A stretch of DNA of 64,000 nt from contig CAYJBY010000015.1 in NCBI GenBank assembly GCA_964368645.1, forward strand, positions 1 to 64,000, read 5' to 3'. Both the position numbers and the translations under genes were made by a program. Below the pieces are notes generated by a model. It saw only the letters and a program-made list of their open reading frames with translations, was not told where the DNA came from and searched no databases. Every line of letters starts with the position of its first letter. Position 1 is the stretch's first letter. Of this stretch, positions 33,324 through 42,371 are shown in pieces. This DNA is from JAEDHM01 sp964368645. GTDB taxonomy: Bacteria > Bacillota > Clostridia > Christensenellales > CAG-1252.

Positions 33324-34994
33324 TTACATTATATACACTCTGGACTCGTAGGGGCGCAGGGTAATCGCCGCCGCCGTCTTGCAATCGGGATAATTGGCGG
33401 TAAGCAAGGTCGCTTTGCTTAAGTCGATACCATTAGGCACCGTCATTTCGGTATCGGTTTCGGAGAAGTTCATACACACGAAGAGCTTTTTGCCCTCGTA
33501 ATTACGCTCGTAAACGAACAGCTTTTTAGAGCCCTTGTAGTAGAGCTTAAAATCGCCGTAGATTACCACGGGATTCTCTTTACGCAGAGCCAACAGCTTG
33601 CGGTAGTAATTAAGGATACTGTCGGGATCTTTTTCCGCCGCTTCGACGTTGATTTCCGTATAATTGGGGTTGACAACGAACCAAGGCTTTTCAGCGGTGG
33701 TAAAGCCTGCATTCTTGCCGCCGTTCCACTGCATCATAGTACGGGCGTTGTCGCGGCAGGCGTAACGCGCCAGTTTCATAACCGTTTCGTGCTTAAAGCC
33801 CAGTTTGCGGAACAGGTTATAGCAAGCGTGGGTATTGACGTCGGGATAGTCGTCAAGCTCGTTAAGAGGGCAGTTGACCATACCGATTTCCTGTCCCTGG
33901 TAGATGAAAGGCGTACCGCCCAGACACAGGTACATAGTGGCTAAGGTTTTGCCGCTTTCCACGCGGAACTTTTCACTGCCGTAACGGGAAATAACTCTGG
34001 GCTGGTCGTGGTTCTCTATGTAGTTGGCGTTCCACGCCTTGTGATAGAGCTTAGTCTGCCAGTTGTTATAGACCTTTTTCAGCTTTTTGAGCTTAAAGCC
34101 CGTATGCACCCAGCTGTAAAGGAAGCAGTCCGCCTCCATATGCTGGAAGTTGAACATCATATTCAATTCTTGATTGCCGTTGCTGACGTACTTTAACGCC
34201 ACCTTAGGAGTCATCATCGGAGCCTCGCCCACGGTCATAGCATCGTATTTACCCCAAACGGTCTTGAACTCCTGCAAAAACTCGTGAATCCGAGGGCCGT
34301 TCTTGTAATGCTCCATACCTCTTGCGGCAGGCATAAGGGGGAAGCCGTTGGGTAAGCCCTCTTTTTTGCTGATAAAGGTGATAACGTCCTCACGGAAGCC
34401 GTCCACGCCCATATCCAGCCAAAACTTCATTATATCCTTAACCTCTTGTCTGACCTTAGGGTTATCCATATTGAGGTCGGGCTGTTCCACCGCGAAAAGG
34501 TGCAGGTAGTATTCGCCTCTTACCTCGTCGTACTGCCAACCGTCGCCGGGGAAGGTGGAAGTCCAGTTATTGGGGAACTTTTTGCCGTCCTTGCCCTTGC
34601 CCTTGCGCCAAATATAATAATCCTTATAGGGGTTGTCGTCACCGCCCTTGCGGCTTTCCAAAAACCACTTATGCTGATTGCTGGTGTGGTTGATAACCAA
34701 ATCCATTATGACCTTAAGTCCCAAGGCGTGAGCCTTCTCCAAAACCGCCTTAAAGTCGTCTAACGTGCCGTATTCAGGCGCGATATTGCGGTAATCGGCT
34801 ATGTCGTAGCCGTAGTCCGCCTGCGGTGAAACGTATAACGGTGAGAACCAAATCGCGTCCGCGCCTACGCTCTTGACGTATTCCAGCTTGCCGAGAATAC
34901 CCTTAAGGTCGCCGATGCCGTCGCCGTTGCCGTCGCAAAAGCTACGAGGCCAAATCTGATACACAGCCATCTCTTTCCACCAAATCTTTTCCAT
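33324..34994 (-). CDS. Glycoside hydrolase family 13 alpha-glucosidase / oligo-1,6-glucosidase
   Basis: Cytosolic hydrolase (556 residues, no signal peptide) for small alpha-glucosides such as isomaltose or related oligosaccharides. It opens WWKEMAVYQIWPRSFCDGNGDGIGDLKGI, the oligo-1,6-glucosidase signature. GH13 catalytic regions are VINHTSNQH near 100, nucleophile GVDGFREDVITFISK near 200, acid/base VGEAPM near 255 and NHDQPR near 325. Sucrose- or trehalose-6-phosphate hydrolase cannot be excluded. GGAG before the ATG at 34994 sets the start; no sugar transporter is adjacent. Confidence 0.9.
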   Translation of the reverse strand: MEKIWWKEMAVYQIWPRSFCDGNGDGIGDLKGILGKLEYVKSVGADAIWFSPLYVSPQADYGYDIADYRNIAPEYGTLDDFKAVLEKAHALGLKVIMDLVINHTSNQHKWFLESRKGGDDNPYKDYYIWRKGKGKDGKKFPNNWTSTFPGDGWQYDEVRGEYYLHLFAVEQPDLNMDNPKVRQEVKDIMKFWLDMGVDGFREDVITFISKKEGLPNGFPLMPAARGMEHYKNGPRIHEFLQEFKTVWGKYDAMTVGEAPMMTPKVALKYVSNGNQELNMMFNFQHMEADCFLYSWVHTGFKLKKLKKVYNNWQTKLYHKAWNANYIENHDQPRVISRYGSEKFRVESGKTLATMYLCLGGTPFIYQGQEIGMVNCPLNELDDYPDVNTHACYNLFRKLGFKHETVMKLARYACRDNARTMMQWNGGKNAGFTTAEKPWFVVNPNYTEINVEAAEKDPDSILNYYRKLLALRKENPVVIYGDFKLYYKGSKKLFVYERNYEGKKLFVCMNFSETDTEMTVPNGIDLSKATLLTANYPDCKTAAAITLRPYESRVYIM

Positions 34995-35145
34995 AAACAC
35001 TCTCCGTAAAAAAATTAGCGCATAAGAGGACTTGCCGCAATAAACGGCAACACCGCCTGTACGCGCTTAATAATTTTACCATACTTCAAGAGGTTTTTCA
35101 ATAGCGAAAAGCCTTTTTAGGGGAGATAAAGCCTGTTTTTTCCGT

Positions 35146-35604
35146 TCAAACGGCGGCGGACAAAAGGAATTCCGCGATTATCCGCGCGATTTTTTCCGCC
35201 AAGCTCTCCACCAGAGCAAAGGGAGCCTCCAAAAGCGATGTCATAACGCTGTCGCTTTTCACCGCCACCACGCCCATTACGCTGACGTCGCCTAGGGGAG
35301 CGTGTCCCTCGCCCAACGCGCCGCCTGCTTTAACGCCCCCTCTGCGGAACTTGATTTTGCCCAAGTCGCTCCGCTCGCCCACGGCGGCATCCACAGCCAA
35401 GGTGAACGCGCAAGGGTGGTTTTGCGCCGCCATACGCCTGTATTCGGGAAGGTTTACGCCGTTGACGGGAGTTCCCTCCACGCCGTAAACGTAACAAGGC
35501 ACGTTATATTTGTACCTAAGAAGACTGCCCACCTCGGGGCCCAGTCTGTCACCGCTTATCCTATCGCTGCCTATGCAAAAAATCACCGTTTCTCTCATAC
35601 TCAT
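35146..35604 (-). CDS. YyaC-like sporulation protein (DUF1256)
   Basis: A 152-residue protein with the DUF1256 opening VIFCIGSDRISGDRLGPEVGSLL, VYGVEGTPVNG, LAVDAAVGE and GVKAGGALGEGHAPLGDVSV. Bacillus YyaC belongs to this family, which is related to the GPR-type spore germination protease fold and is restricted to endospore-forming lineages. Its presence hints at sporulation ability or ancestry. The ribosome binding site is weak; two ATGs (35604 and 35598) are possible. Confidence 0.85.
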   Translation of the reverse strand: MSMRETVIFCIGSDRISGDRLGPEVGSLLRYKYNVPCYVYGVEGTPVNGVNLPEYRRMAAQNHPCAFTLAVDAAVGERSDLGKIKFRRGGVKAGGALGEGHAPLGDVSVMGVVAVKSDSVMTSLLEAPFALVESLAEKIARIIAEFLLSAAV

Positions 35605-35785
35605 TGATTATTACCAACCCAACCCATAATTAAACGCAAGGAAAGGATATTCCGACGGCAACAGCCGCAATTAATTTCCGCTCAATCAACGACTTTCGGG
35701 GGCGCAAGGGGGCTTTTAACCGCTTCCTGCCCAAGAGGACGGGCAGGGATAAGCGCAAGCACCGATTTATACCTTATGTTCCCTA

Positions 35786-35814
35786 TTGACAATTACGTGC
35801 ATTTATAATAAAAT
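35786..35814 (+). promoter_or_regulatory. pgsA-like gene promoter
   Basis: Consensus TTGACA (35786-35791), 17 bases, TAAAAT (35809-35814), about 40 bases before the start codon. Confidence 0.8.
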
Positions 35815-35856
35815 ATGTATTGATGGAAAGTTTTTCTTATCCGTCGGGAGGCTATG

Positions 35857-36531
35857 ATGAAAAGACTGCAATTTACCAAAAAAGAGCTTTGCACTATACC
35901 CAATTTGCTTACCCTTATCCGTATTCTGTGCATACCTGCGGTTATGACGCTGGTAATTCTCGGAGCAAGAGCGGACGCGGTGCATTTTTACGTTTATATC
36001 GCGCTGGGGCTTATGGCTTTTGCCGCCGCTACGGACGTTGTGGACGGCTGGATTGCAAGGAAATTCAACCAAGGCTCCTATATAGGTCAATGCGTTGATC
36101 CCATAGCGGATAAGGTTATGCACGTAGGTACTATTATCGCCTTATCGGTTGCAGGTTATATGCACTGGGCGTTTATCATCGTGCTGGCGTTTAGAGAGCT
36201 GATGATGATTGTGGTAGGCTCTTTCGTAGTCAACAAAATCAATATCAAAGCCAATATGCTGGGTAAGGTCGCAAGCTGTACTATCAGCATAGGCGTTATC
36301 TGCTGTTTCTTCCACAACTTTATCAGCGGACTTTGGGGCGAGTTCGGTATTGACTGGATTATCGTTACCATCGGCTTAGTGCTCAACTGGGCGGCAGCTG
36401 TCAATTACGCTATCGACACCATCAAACAGCTTAAAGCCGACAAGGCGAAAAAAGCGGCAGGCATCACCGACGAGCCGTCCGCGGCAGACGCGGAGCAAGA
36501 GGCAGCCGCCACCACAACGGACAAGGAGTAA
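35857..36531 (+). CDS. pgsA: CDP-alcohol phosphatidyltransferase, PgsA-like
   Basis: Membrane enzyme most likely making phosphatidylglycerol phosphate from CDP-diacylglycerol and glycerol-3-phosphate. The 224 residues hold several transmembrane helices and the complete CDP-alcohol transferase signature in DVVDGWIARKFNQG...CVDPIADK (D-x2-D-G-x2-A-R-x8-G-x3-D-x3-D) near residues 60-88. N-terminal IPNLLTLIRI is the PgsA/CdsA-type amphipathic entry. The C-terminal 35 residues are an Ala/Glu/Asp/Thr-rich low-complexity tail. GGGAGG favours the second of two consecutive ATGs (35857). Confidence 0.85.
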   Translation: MKRLQFTKKELCTIPNLLTLIRILCIPAVMTLVILGARADAVHFYVYIALGLMAFAAATDVVDGWIARKFNQGSYIGQCVDPIADKVMHVGTIIALSVAGYMHWAFIIVLAFRELMMIVVGSFVVNKINIKANMLGKVASCTISIGVICCFFHNFISGLWGEFGIDWIIVTIGLVLNWAAAVNYAIDTIKQLKADKAKKAAGITDEPSAADAEQEAAATTTDKE

Positions 36532-36544
36532 CTTAAGGCTACGC

Positions 36545-36845
36545 ACGAATGTCATTCTGCGAACAATATTTGTCATTCTGGACAAGCAATACCTGTCATT
36601 CTGAGGAAACAACTTGTTTGTGACGAAGAATCTCGCATCTATGCGATACAGCAATCTACAACCATATTAAGGGACGGTCTTCCGTCCCTTTTTGTTTTTA
36701 ACCGTATTGTCCATAGCGCAGTGATTAATAATTCCGTCTGTCGGCGAGATTCTTCACTTCGCATAAACGCTTGTTCAGAATGACAAGTTAAATTCCCCGG
36801 GGTTCCCTGCAAAAACACGTAGTGTTATTGTGGGGTGGCCTTATC
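36545..36845. repeat. Cluster of CATTCTG and GGGGTTCC elements between pgsA and his operon
   Basis: Three TGTCATTCTG heads occur within 60 bases (36549, 36572, 36594), the last continuing to GAAGAATCTCGC. An inverted copy GAGATTCTTCACTTCGCATAAACG...CAGAATGACA lies at 36744-36784, and a GGGGTTCCCTGC...GTGGGGTGG unit at 36798-36838. A GGGACGG-TCTT-CCGTCCC hairpin with T-run at 36671-36697 is a plausible pgsA terminator. No gene. Confidence 0.85.
36669..36699 (+). terminator. pgsA terminator
   Basis: AAGGGACGG and CCGTCCCTT arms with a 4-base loop, then TTTGTTTTT. Confidence 0.85.
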
Positions 36846-36874
36846 CACTGAGAAATAATTATTTCCGAAAACAC

Positions 36875-36903
36875 TTTACAACTTTAACGCGATAATGTAT
36901 TAT
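36875..36903 (+). promoter_or_regulatory. yerC-his operon promoter
   Basis: TTTACA (36875-36880), 17 bases, TATTAT (36898-36903). The leader to the first gene contains ATCCGC-CTGAC-GCGGAT, a small hairpin immediately before AAGGAGAT. No T-box or histidine-rich leader peptide was found. Confidence 0.65.
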
Positions 36904-36973
36904 AGTGATAGGGGCGGTTTTTTGAACAGCCCTTACCGCAGAACAATCCGCCTGACGCGGATAAGGAGATAAT

Positions 36974-37237
36974 ATGAAACTTTACGAGGTATTGAGCAAA
37001 CTTGAAACACCGGAAGATTACCGTATGTTTTTCGAGGATTTATGCACCTATGCGGAAATCGAAAAGATGGAGCAGAGGATAGAGTCCGCCCAGCTTTTAA
37101 TCGAGGGCGACACCTACAATCAGGTAATGGAAAAAACGGAGATTTCCACGGCGACGTTATCCCGTGTTTCCCGTTGTATCAAGCACGGCAGCGGCGGTTA
37201 CGCCAAGCTGCTTAAGCGGATTATGGAGAGCAAATAA
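36974..37237 (+). CDS. YerC/YecD-type TrpR-like regulator, candidate his operon repressor
   Basis: An 87-residue helical DNA-binding protein of the TrpR/YerC family: FEDLCTYAEIEKMEQRIESAQLL followed by the helix-turn-helix TYNQVMEKTEISTATLSRVSRCIKHG. Proteins of this family commonly lie at the head of his operons in Firmicutes and are predicted histidine regulators (HisR). Here it is the first gene, its stop overlapping the hisZ ATG by one base (TAATG), consistent with autoregulation of the operon. AAGGAG precedes the ATG. Confidence 0.88.
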   Translation: MKLYEVLSKLETPEDYRMFFEDLCTYAEIEKMEQRIESAQLLIEGDTYNQVMEKTEISTATLSRVSRCIKHGSGGYAKLLKRIMESK

Positions 37238-38172
37238 TGATTATCGACACCAAAACGCTGGAAGCGGACGAGCGAGTTTATCTGGAGCTTCGCGCCCTAT
37301 ACGAGCAAAGCGGCTACAGGCAGTTCCGTATGCGGAAGTTTGAGGAGTACTCGCTGTATCTGGAAAACAAGAATTTTTTAGGCAGTGAATACGTTATCAC
37401 CTTTAACGCACCGGACGGCAAGCTTTTGGCACTCAAACCTGACGTAACCCTATCCATTGTCAAGAACGCAAAAGCCTCAGGCGAAAACGAGGAAAAGCTG
37501 TATTACCGCGAGAGCGTTTACCGCAAGGGCGAATACGGCGGATTTAAGGAAATCAGCCAAATGGGATTAGAGCATATCGGCAACGTGGGCTTGGCGGAAA
37601 CGGTGGAGATTTGCGCCCTTGCACGCAAAAGTCTGGCGGTCGTGGACGAGAATTACGTATTTGCGCTGTCGGATATGAGCTTTATCGGCGGACTGTTAAG
37701 GCTCGCGCCTGAAGCGTTGCAGGACGCGGTTTTGACCTGTATCCGCTCCCGTAACACCCACGAGTTAAAGGCGTTGTGCGCGGATAACGGTTTAAGCGGC
37801 GAGGTTACTGACAAAATGCTGTCTATCGCCGGCTGTCCGACGGACTTCAAAACCGCGATAAGCGTAGCGGAAAAGGTTGCGGAGGGCGACCGCACGATGA
37901 CGGAGTCCTTAAGCACCCTCAAAACCCTGTTTAACGAGGTCGAAGGCACCGCGGACGAGAGCAAAATCCGTTTGGATTTCAGCATTCTCAACGATATTGC
38001 CTATTATAACGGCATTATTTTCCAAGGCTACGTATCCAAAATGCCCAAGCTGTTACTGTCGGGCGGCAGATACGACCGCCTGTTGGAAAAGTTCAACAAG
38101 ACGGTAGGCGCGATGGGCTTTGCGCTGTCGCTTAACGACGTGGTAGCCTACTATAACGGAGAGCAATTATGA
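37237..38172 (+). CDS. hisZ: ATP phosphoribosyltransferase regulatory subunit
   Basis: Histidyl-tRNA-synthetase-like subunit that partners the short HisG and gives histidine feedback control. The 311 residues retain the class II core (LKPDVTLSIVKNA, YYRESVYRKGEYGGFKEISQMGLEHIG) and the C-terminal LLSGGRYDRLLEKF motif. It lacks a tRNA anticodon-binding domain, so it is not HisS. It is shorter than the ~390-residue HisZ of Bacillus. ATGA overlap with hisG. Confidence 0.9.
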   Translation: MIIDTKTLEADERVYLELRALYEQSGYRQFRMRKFEEYSLYLENKNFLGSEYVITFNAPDGKLLALKPDVTLSIVKNAKASGENEEKLYYRESVYRKGEYGGFKEISQMGLEHIGNVGLAETVEICALARKSLAVVDENYVFALSDMSFIGGLLRLAPEALQDAVLTCIRSRNTHELKALCADNGLSGEVTDKMLSIAGCPTDFKTAISVAEKVAEGDRTMTESLSTLKTLFNEVEGTADESKIRLDFSILNDIAYYNGIIFQGYVSKMPKLLLSGGRYDRLLEKFNKTVGAMGFALSLNDVVAYYNGEQL

Positions 38173-38792
38173 TTAGCGTAGCATTACCCAAAGGACGATT
38201 GGGAAACAAGGCGTACGGACTGCTGGAAAAGTGCGGCTATACGGTAGCCGAGAGCTTTGACGACAGCCGCAAGCTGATATTCGAAAACGAAGACAAGGGA
38301 ATACGATATTTTTTGGTTAAGCCCTCGGACGTACCTGTTTACGTGGAAAAGGGCGCGGCGGATATAGGCGTAGTCGGCAAGGACGTGCTTTTGGAGTACG
38401 GCGCGGACGTTTACGAGCTGTCCGACCTTTTAATCGGCAAATGCCGTATGTGCGTGGCGGCGAAAAAGTCCTTTATCGAGGACGTGAAACGCCCCTTGGT
38501 GGTCGCCACCAAGTTCCCCCACATAGCACGCGCCTATTACGACGGCAAAAACCGCGAAATCGAGATAATCAAGCTAAGCGGTTCCATCGAGCTTGCGCCG
38601 ATTCTCAATATGTCGGACATTATCGTGGATATAGTGGAAACGGGCACCACCCTGAAGGAGAACGATTTGGAAGTCAAGGAAGTGGTTCTGCCGATAAGCG
38701 CAAGACTTATAGCCAACAAATCCTCCTACAAATTCAAGGAAAACGAAATCAGAACGATTGCCGAAAAGATAAGAGAGGTCACTAATGATTAA
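38169..38792 (+). CDS. hisG: ATP phosphoribosyltransferase, short form
   Basis: First step of histidine synthesis: ATP plus PRPP gives phosphoribosyl-ATP. The 207-residue length marks the short, HisZ-dependent form without the C-terminal regulatory domain. It opens ISVALPKGRLGNKAYGLLEKCGY, with PSDVPVYVEKGAADIGVVGKDVL, and the PRPP-binding DIVETGTTLKENDL near residue 155. It overlaps hisD by 8 bases. Confidence 0.95.
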   Translation: MISVALPKGRLGNKAYGLLEKCGYTVAESFDDSRKLIFENEDKGIRYFLVKPSDVPVYVEKGAADIGVVGKDVLLEYGADVYELSDLLIGKCRMCVAAKKSFIEDVKRPLVVATKFPHIARAYYDGKNREIEIIKLSGSIELAPILNMSDIIVDIVETGTTLKENDLEVKEVVLPISARLIANKSSYKFKENEIRTIAEKIREVTND

Positions 38793-40068
38793 GCAGTACG
38801 ATTTTAGTTCGGTAAAAACAAAGGATATACTCAACCGCGAGCTTACCTCCTACGGCGAGTACGAGCAGGCGGTGGACGGTATTCTTGCAGAGGTCAGGGA
38901 ACGCGGAGACGCCGCGCTGTACGACTTTGGCGAGAGGTTCGACAAGGTGCGGCTTACCGCCCTTGAGGTGACGGAAGAGGAGTTTGCCGCGGCGGAAAAA
39001 GCCGTCGGAGCGGATTACAAGGCAATGCTCAACCGTTCCGCAGACAATATCCGCGCTTTCCACGCCGCACAAAGGAGAGAGGGCTTCGAGCTGAAAAAGG
39101 ACGGAATAGTTTTAGGGCAGAGGATAACGCCTATCGAGAACGTGGGCGTTTACGTACCGGGCGGCACGGCAAGCTACCCCTCCACGGTTTTGATGAACGT
39201 AATTCCTGCGAGGATAGCAGGAGTTAAAAATATTTATATGACCACGCCCCCCACCAAGGACGGCGCAATCAAGGCGGAAATCCTTGTGGCGGCAAGACTT
39301 GCAGGCGTTGACAAGGTTTTCAAAATCGGCGGCGCAGGCGCAATTGCGGCGTTAGCCTACGGCACGGAGAGCGTACCCAAGGTGGATAAAATCGTAGGTC
39401 CGGGTAACATTTTCGTGGCGTTAGCCAAAAAGAAGGTTTACGGCATAGTGGGTATCGATATGATAGCAGGCCCCAGTGAAATCCTTGTGGTGGCGGACAA
39501 CACCGCTAATCCCGTATGGGTAGCGGCGGATATGCTTTCGCAGGCGGAACACGACAAGCTGGCAACGGCGGTTTTGGTTACGGACGACAAGGACTTAGCG
39601 GCAGGCGTTGCGGCAGAAATCGAAAGACAGCTGCCCCTGTTACCAAGATACGAAATAGCGGCGGCGTCTATTGAGGTAAACGGCAAAATTTTGATTACCG
39701 ACAGCATAGCTTCGGCAATAGAGGTTTCCAACGCCATAGCACCTGAACACTTGGAGTTGGCGGTCAAAGAGCCCTTCGCCCTCTTAAGCAAGGTGAAAAA
39801 CGCAGGCTCGGTCTTTTTAGGACACTACACGCCCGAAGCGTTGGGCGACTACTACGCAGGGCCAAACCACACTCTGCCCACAAGCGGCAGCGCAAGATTC
39901 GCCTCGCCCCTAGGCGTTGACGACTTTATCAAGCGTTCGGCATATACCTGCTACGACCGCAACGCGCTGTCCAAGGCAAGTGCGGACGTTGCCGCCTTTG
40001 CCTTAAGCGAGGGCTTAACCGCACACGCAAAATCGGCAACGGTAAGGGAGAGTACGGACAATGAGTAA
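38785..40068 (+). CDS. hisD: Histidinol dehydrogenase
   Basis: Zinc-dependent NAD enzyme oxidising histidinol to histidine in two steps. The 427 residues are full length, with YVPGGTASYPSTVLMN, IAGPSEILVVADNTANP, the QAEHD zinc and catalytic segment, APEHLELAV, and GPNHTLPTSGSARF. Overlaps with hisG and hisC indicate tight coupling. Confidence 0.97.
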   Translation: MIKQYDFSSVKTKDILNRELTSYGEYEQAVDGILAEVRERGDAALYDFGERFDKVRLTALEVTEEEFAAAEKAVGADYKAMLNRSADNIRAFHAAQRREGFELKKDGIVLGQRITPIENVGVYVPGGTASYPSTVLMNVIPARIAGVKNIYMTTPPTKDGAIKAEILVAARLAGVDKVFKIGGAGAIAALAYGTESVPKVDKIVGPGNIFVALAKKKVYGIVGIDMIAGPSEILVVADNTANPVWVAADMLSQAEHDKLATAVLVTDDKDLAAGVAAEIERQLPLLPRYEIAAASIEVNGKILITDSIASAIEVSNAIAPEHLELAVKEPFALLSKVKNAGSVFLGHYTPEALGDYYAGPNHTLPTSGSARFASPLGVDDFIKRSAYTCYDRNALSKASADVAAFALSEGLTAHAKSATVRESTDNE

Positions 40069-41164
40069 ATTCTTAAGCAAACGCTTTGCGGACTTAGAGC
40101 CCTACGTTCCGGGAGAACAGCCTAGGGATAAGGCGTACGTTAAGCTGAACACCAACGAATCGCCCTATCCGCCCTCAAAGGCGGTAATCGACGCGCTAAC
40201 CGAGAGCGAAATTTCCAATCTCAACCTGTATTCCGATCCAACTGTAACGGTTTTCCGCCTATCTGTCGCCGATTATTACAATAGGCAACTTGCAAAAAAC
40301 GGCGCAGGCTTCGAGCTTTCCGCAGATAACGTCTTCCCTGTCAACGGTTCGGACGAGGCGCTTGCCTTTATCTTCCAAGCCTTTTGCGACAAGGACAAGG
40401 GTATGGCGTGTCCGTCTGTTGGCTACGGCTGTTACCCCGTATTCTGCGGAGTGCAAGGGATACCCTTCAAGCCCGTACCCGTAAATGCGGATTTCTCGGT
40501 GAATACGGCACTTTTTAATGGTATTACCCACAATATAACCATTGCTAACCCCAATGCGCAAACAGGACTTTTCCTGCCGCTTGCAAGGATTGAAGAGCTT
40601 TTGGCGGAGAATCCCGACAGACTTGTGGTTATAGACGAGGCTTATTGCGATTTCGGCGGCGAAAGCGCGGTAAAACTGCTTAATTCCTATGACAATCTGA
40701 TAGTGGTTCAAACCCTCTCAAAGTCCAGACAATTAGCAGGCGCAAGAGTCGGATTTGCCCTTGCCTCCGAACAAATCGTAGCCGATCTTAACGCAATGCG
40801 CTTTAGCTTTAACCCCTACAACGTCAACCGCCTAAGCACAATTGCGGCGGCTAAGGCGATGGAGGACGAAAACTACTTCGAGCAAACCAGAGCGGAGATT
40901 ATCGCCACAAGAGAGGACGCAAAAAAACGGCTGATTTCCTTAGGCTTCGAGGTTACGGACTCGCTTTCCAACTTCGTGTTGGCTACGCGCTGTGATATAG
41001 GCGGCAAGGAGCTGTACCTTAAGCTAAAGGAAAAGGGCGTTTTGGTGCGGTTTTTAAGTGACGTGCCGCTACGCAATTCTGTCCGAATAACCATAGGCTC
41101 AAAAGCCCAAATGTCCGTATTGTTCGAGAAAATCGAGGAAATCTTAAAGGAGAAAGGATTATGA
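40061..41164 (+). CDS. hisC: Histidinol-phosphate aminotransferase
   Basis: PLP-dependent aminotransferase of fold type I, 367 residues, converting imidazole acetol phosphate to histidinol phosphate. It shows LNTNESPYPPS near residue 30, NPNAQTGLFLP, VIDEAYCDF and the PLP lysine in TLSKSRQLAGARVGF. It starts within the hisD 3' end and its stop overlaps hisB. Confidence 0.95.
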   Translation: MSKFLSKRFADLEPYVPGEQPRDKAYVKLNTNESPYPPSKAVIDALTESEISNLNLYSDPTVTVFRLSVADYYNRQLAKNGAGFELSADNVFPVNGSDEALAFIFQAFCDKDKGMACPSVGYGCYPVFCGVQGIPFKPVPVNADFSVNTALFNGITHNITIANPNAQTGLFLPLARIEELLAENPDRLVVIDEAYCDFGGESAVKLLNSYDNLIVVQTLSKSRQLAGARVGFALASEQIVADLNAMRFSFNPYNVNRLSTIAAAKAMEDENYFEQTRAEIIATREDAKKRLISLGFEVTDSLSNFVLATRCDIGGKELYLKLKEKGVLVRFLSDVPLRNSVRITIGSKAQMSVLFEKIEEILKEKGL

Positions 41165-41751
41165 GAAACGCAGTAATCAACAGAAAAACCAAGGAAACCG
41201 ACGTCACACTTACGCTTAACCTTGACGGCAGCGGCACGTATTCCATAGACTCGGGCTGTAATTTTCTTAACCATATGCTGGAGCTGTTTACAAAGCACGG
41301 CAATTTTGACCTGACTCTTACCTGTAAGGGCGATACCGAGGTAGATATGCACCACTCGGTAGAGGATATAGGTATTTGCTTGGGCAAGGCGTTCAAAGCC
41401 GCTTTAGGCGACAAAAAGGGGATTAACAGATACGGCGACATTATCCTGCCTATGGACGAAGCCCTGATTTTGACAGCGTTGGATTTCAGCGGTAGGGATT
41501 ATCTCAATTTCGACGTGACCTTTCCCGTGGATTACAGAGTGGGCGATTTGGATACAGAGCTTATCAAGGAATTCTTTTTCGGTTTTACACGCAACGCAGA
41601 GCTGACTCTCCACGTTAAGAAGCTGGCAGGCAACAACGTACACCATATTGCTGAGGGCATTTTCAAGGCTTTTGCTCGTGCGCTTAAGAAAGCGGTGGCG
41701 ATAGATCCTGCCTGCGCGGACGTTTTACCCTCCACAAAGGGCGTTCTATGA
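41161..41751 (+). CDS. hisB: Imidazoleglycerol-phosphate dehydratase
   Basis: Mn-dependent dehydratase, 196 residues, the monofunctional form without a fused phosphatase. Metal-binding repeats are HMLELFTKHG, DMHHSVEDIGICLG and HHIAEGIFKAFARAL. The histidinol-phosphate phosphatase needed for the pathway is not in this window. ATGA-type overlaps on both sides. Confidence 0.96.
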   Translation: MRNAVINRKTKETDVTLTLNLDGSGTYSIDSGCNFLNHMLELFTKHGNFDLTLTCKGDTEVDMHHSVEDIGICLGKAFKAALGDKKGINRYGDIILPMDEALILTALDFSGRDYLNFDVTFPVDYRVGDLDTELIKEFFFGFTRNAELTLHVKKLAGNNVHHIAEGIFKAFARALKKAVAIDPACADVLPSTKGVL

Positions 41752-42347
41752 TTGCGGTTATCGACTACGGCGTAGGCAACCTATACTCCCTTGTCTGCTC
41801 CCTAAACCATATCGGCGCGGAAGCGGTTGTCACCTCGGATATAGAGGTTATCCGCTCCTCGGACAAGATTATTCTTCCGGGAGTGGGGGCTTTCGCAGAC
41901 GCAAGGGCAAAACTCAACGACACAGGGCTGATACCCACCCTTAACGCAGAGGTTAAGTCGGGGAAACCCCTGCTAGGTATCTGCTTGGGTATGCAAATGC
42001 TGTACGAGCGTAGCTACGAATACGGCTGTCACGAGGGTTTGGGCTACATTAAGGGCGAGGTTGTACCCTTCAAACTGCCTGCTGAGCTAAAAGTTCCGCA
42101 TATGGGTTGGAATTCCCTCAACCTCCTAAAGCCCTGTCCGCTGACCAAGTACGTAACGGACGGCGACTACGTTTATTTTGTACACAGTTATTACGCCGCA
42201 ATCGGCGAAAACACCGTAGCCTCCGCAGAATACGGAGTCGGCGTTACGGCGATAACCCAGAACGGCAACGTGTTCGGCACCCAATTTCACCCAGAAAAAA
42301 GCGGAGAAACGGGGTTAAATATACTACGGGCATTTCAAGAGCTATAA
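41748..42347 (+). CDS. hisH: Imidazole glycerol phosphate synthase, glutaminase subunit
   Basis: Class I glutamine amidotransferase supplying ammonia to HisF. The 199 residues contain the oxyanion and nucleophile region KPLLGICLGMQMLYE, and the catalytic His-Glu in FGTQFHPEKSG. Its partner hisF lies two genes downstream. Confidence 0.95.
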   Translation: MIAVIDYGVGNLYSLVCSLNHIGAEAVVTSDIEVIRSSDKIILPGVGAFADARAKLNDTGLIPTLNAEVKSGKPLLGICLGMQMLYERSYEYGCHEGLGYIKGEVVPFKLPAELKVPHMGWNSLNLLKPCPLTKYVTDGDYVYFVHSYYAAIGENTVASAEYGVGVTAITQNGNVFGTQFHPEKSGETGLNILRAFQEL

Positions 42348-42371
42348 ATAGCAAAAATATCGGAGCTTACT

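Noticed and set aside
32825..33422. Two overlapping plus-strand open frames of 125 and 91 codons
   Set aside because: They consist of tandem dispersed repeats and contain no ribosome binding site or family similarity; the second runs antisense into the GH13 gene.
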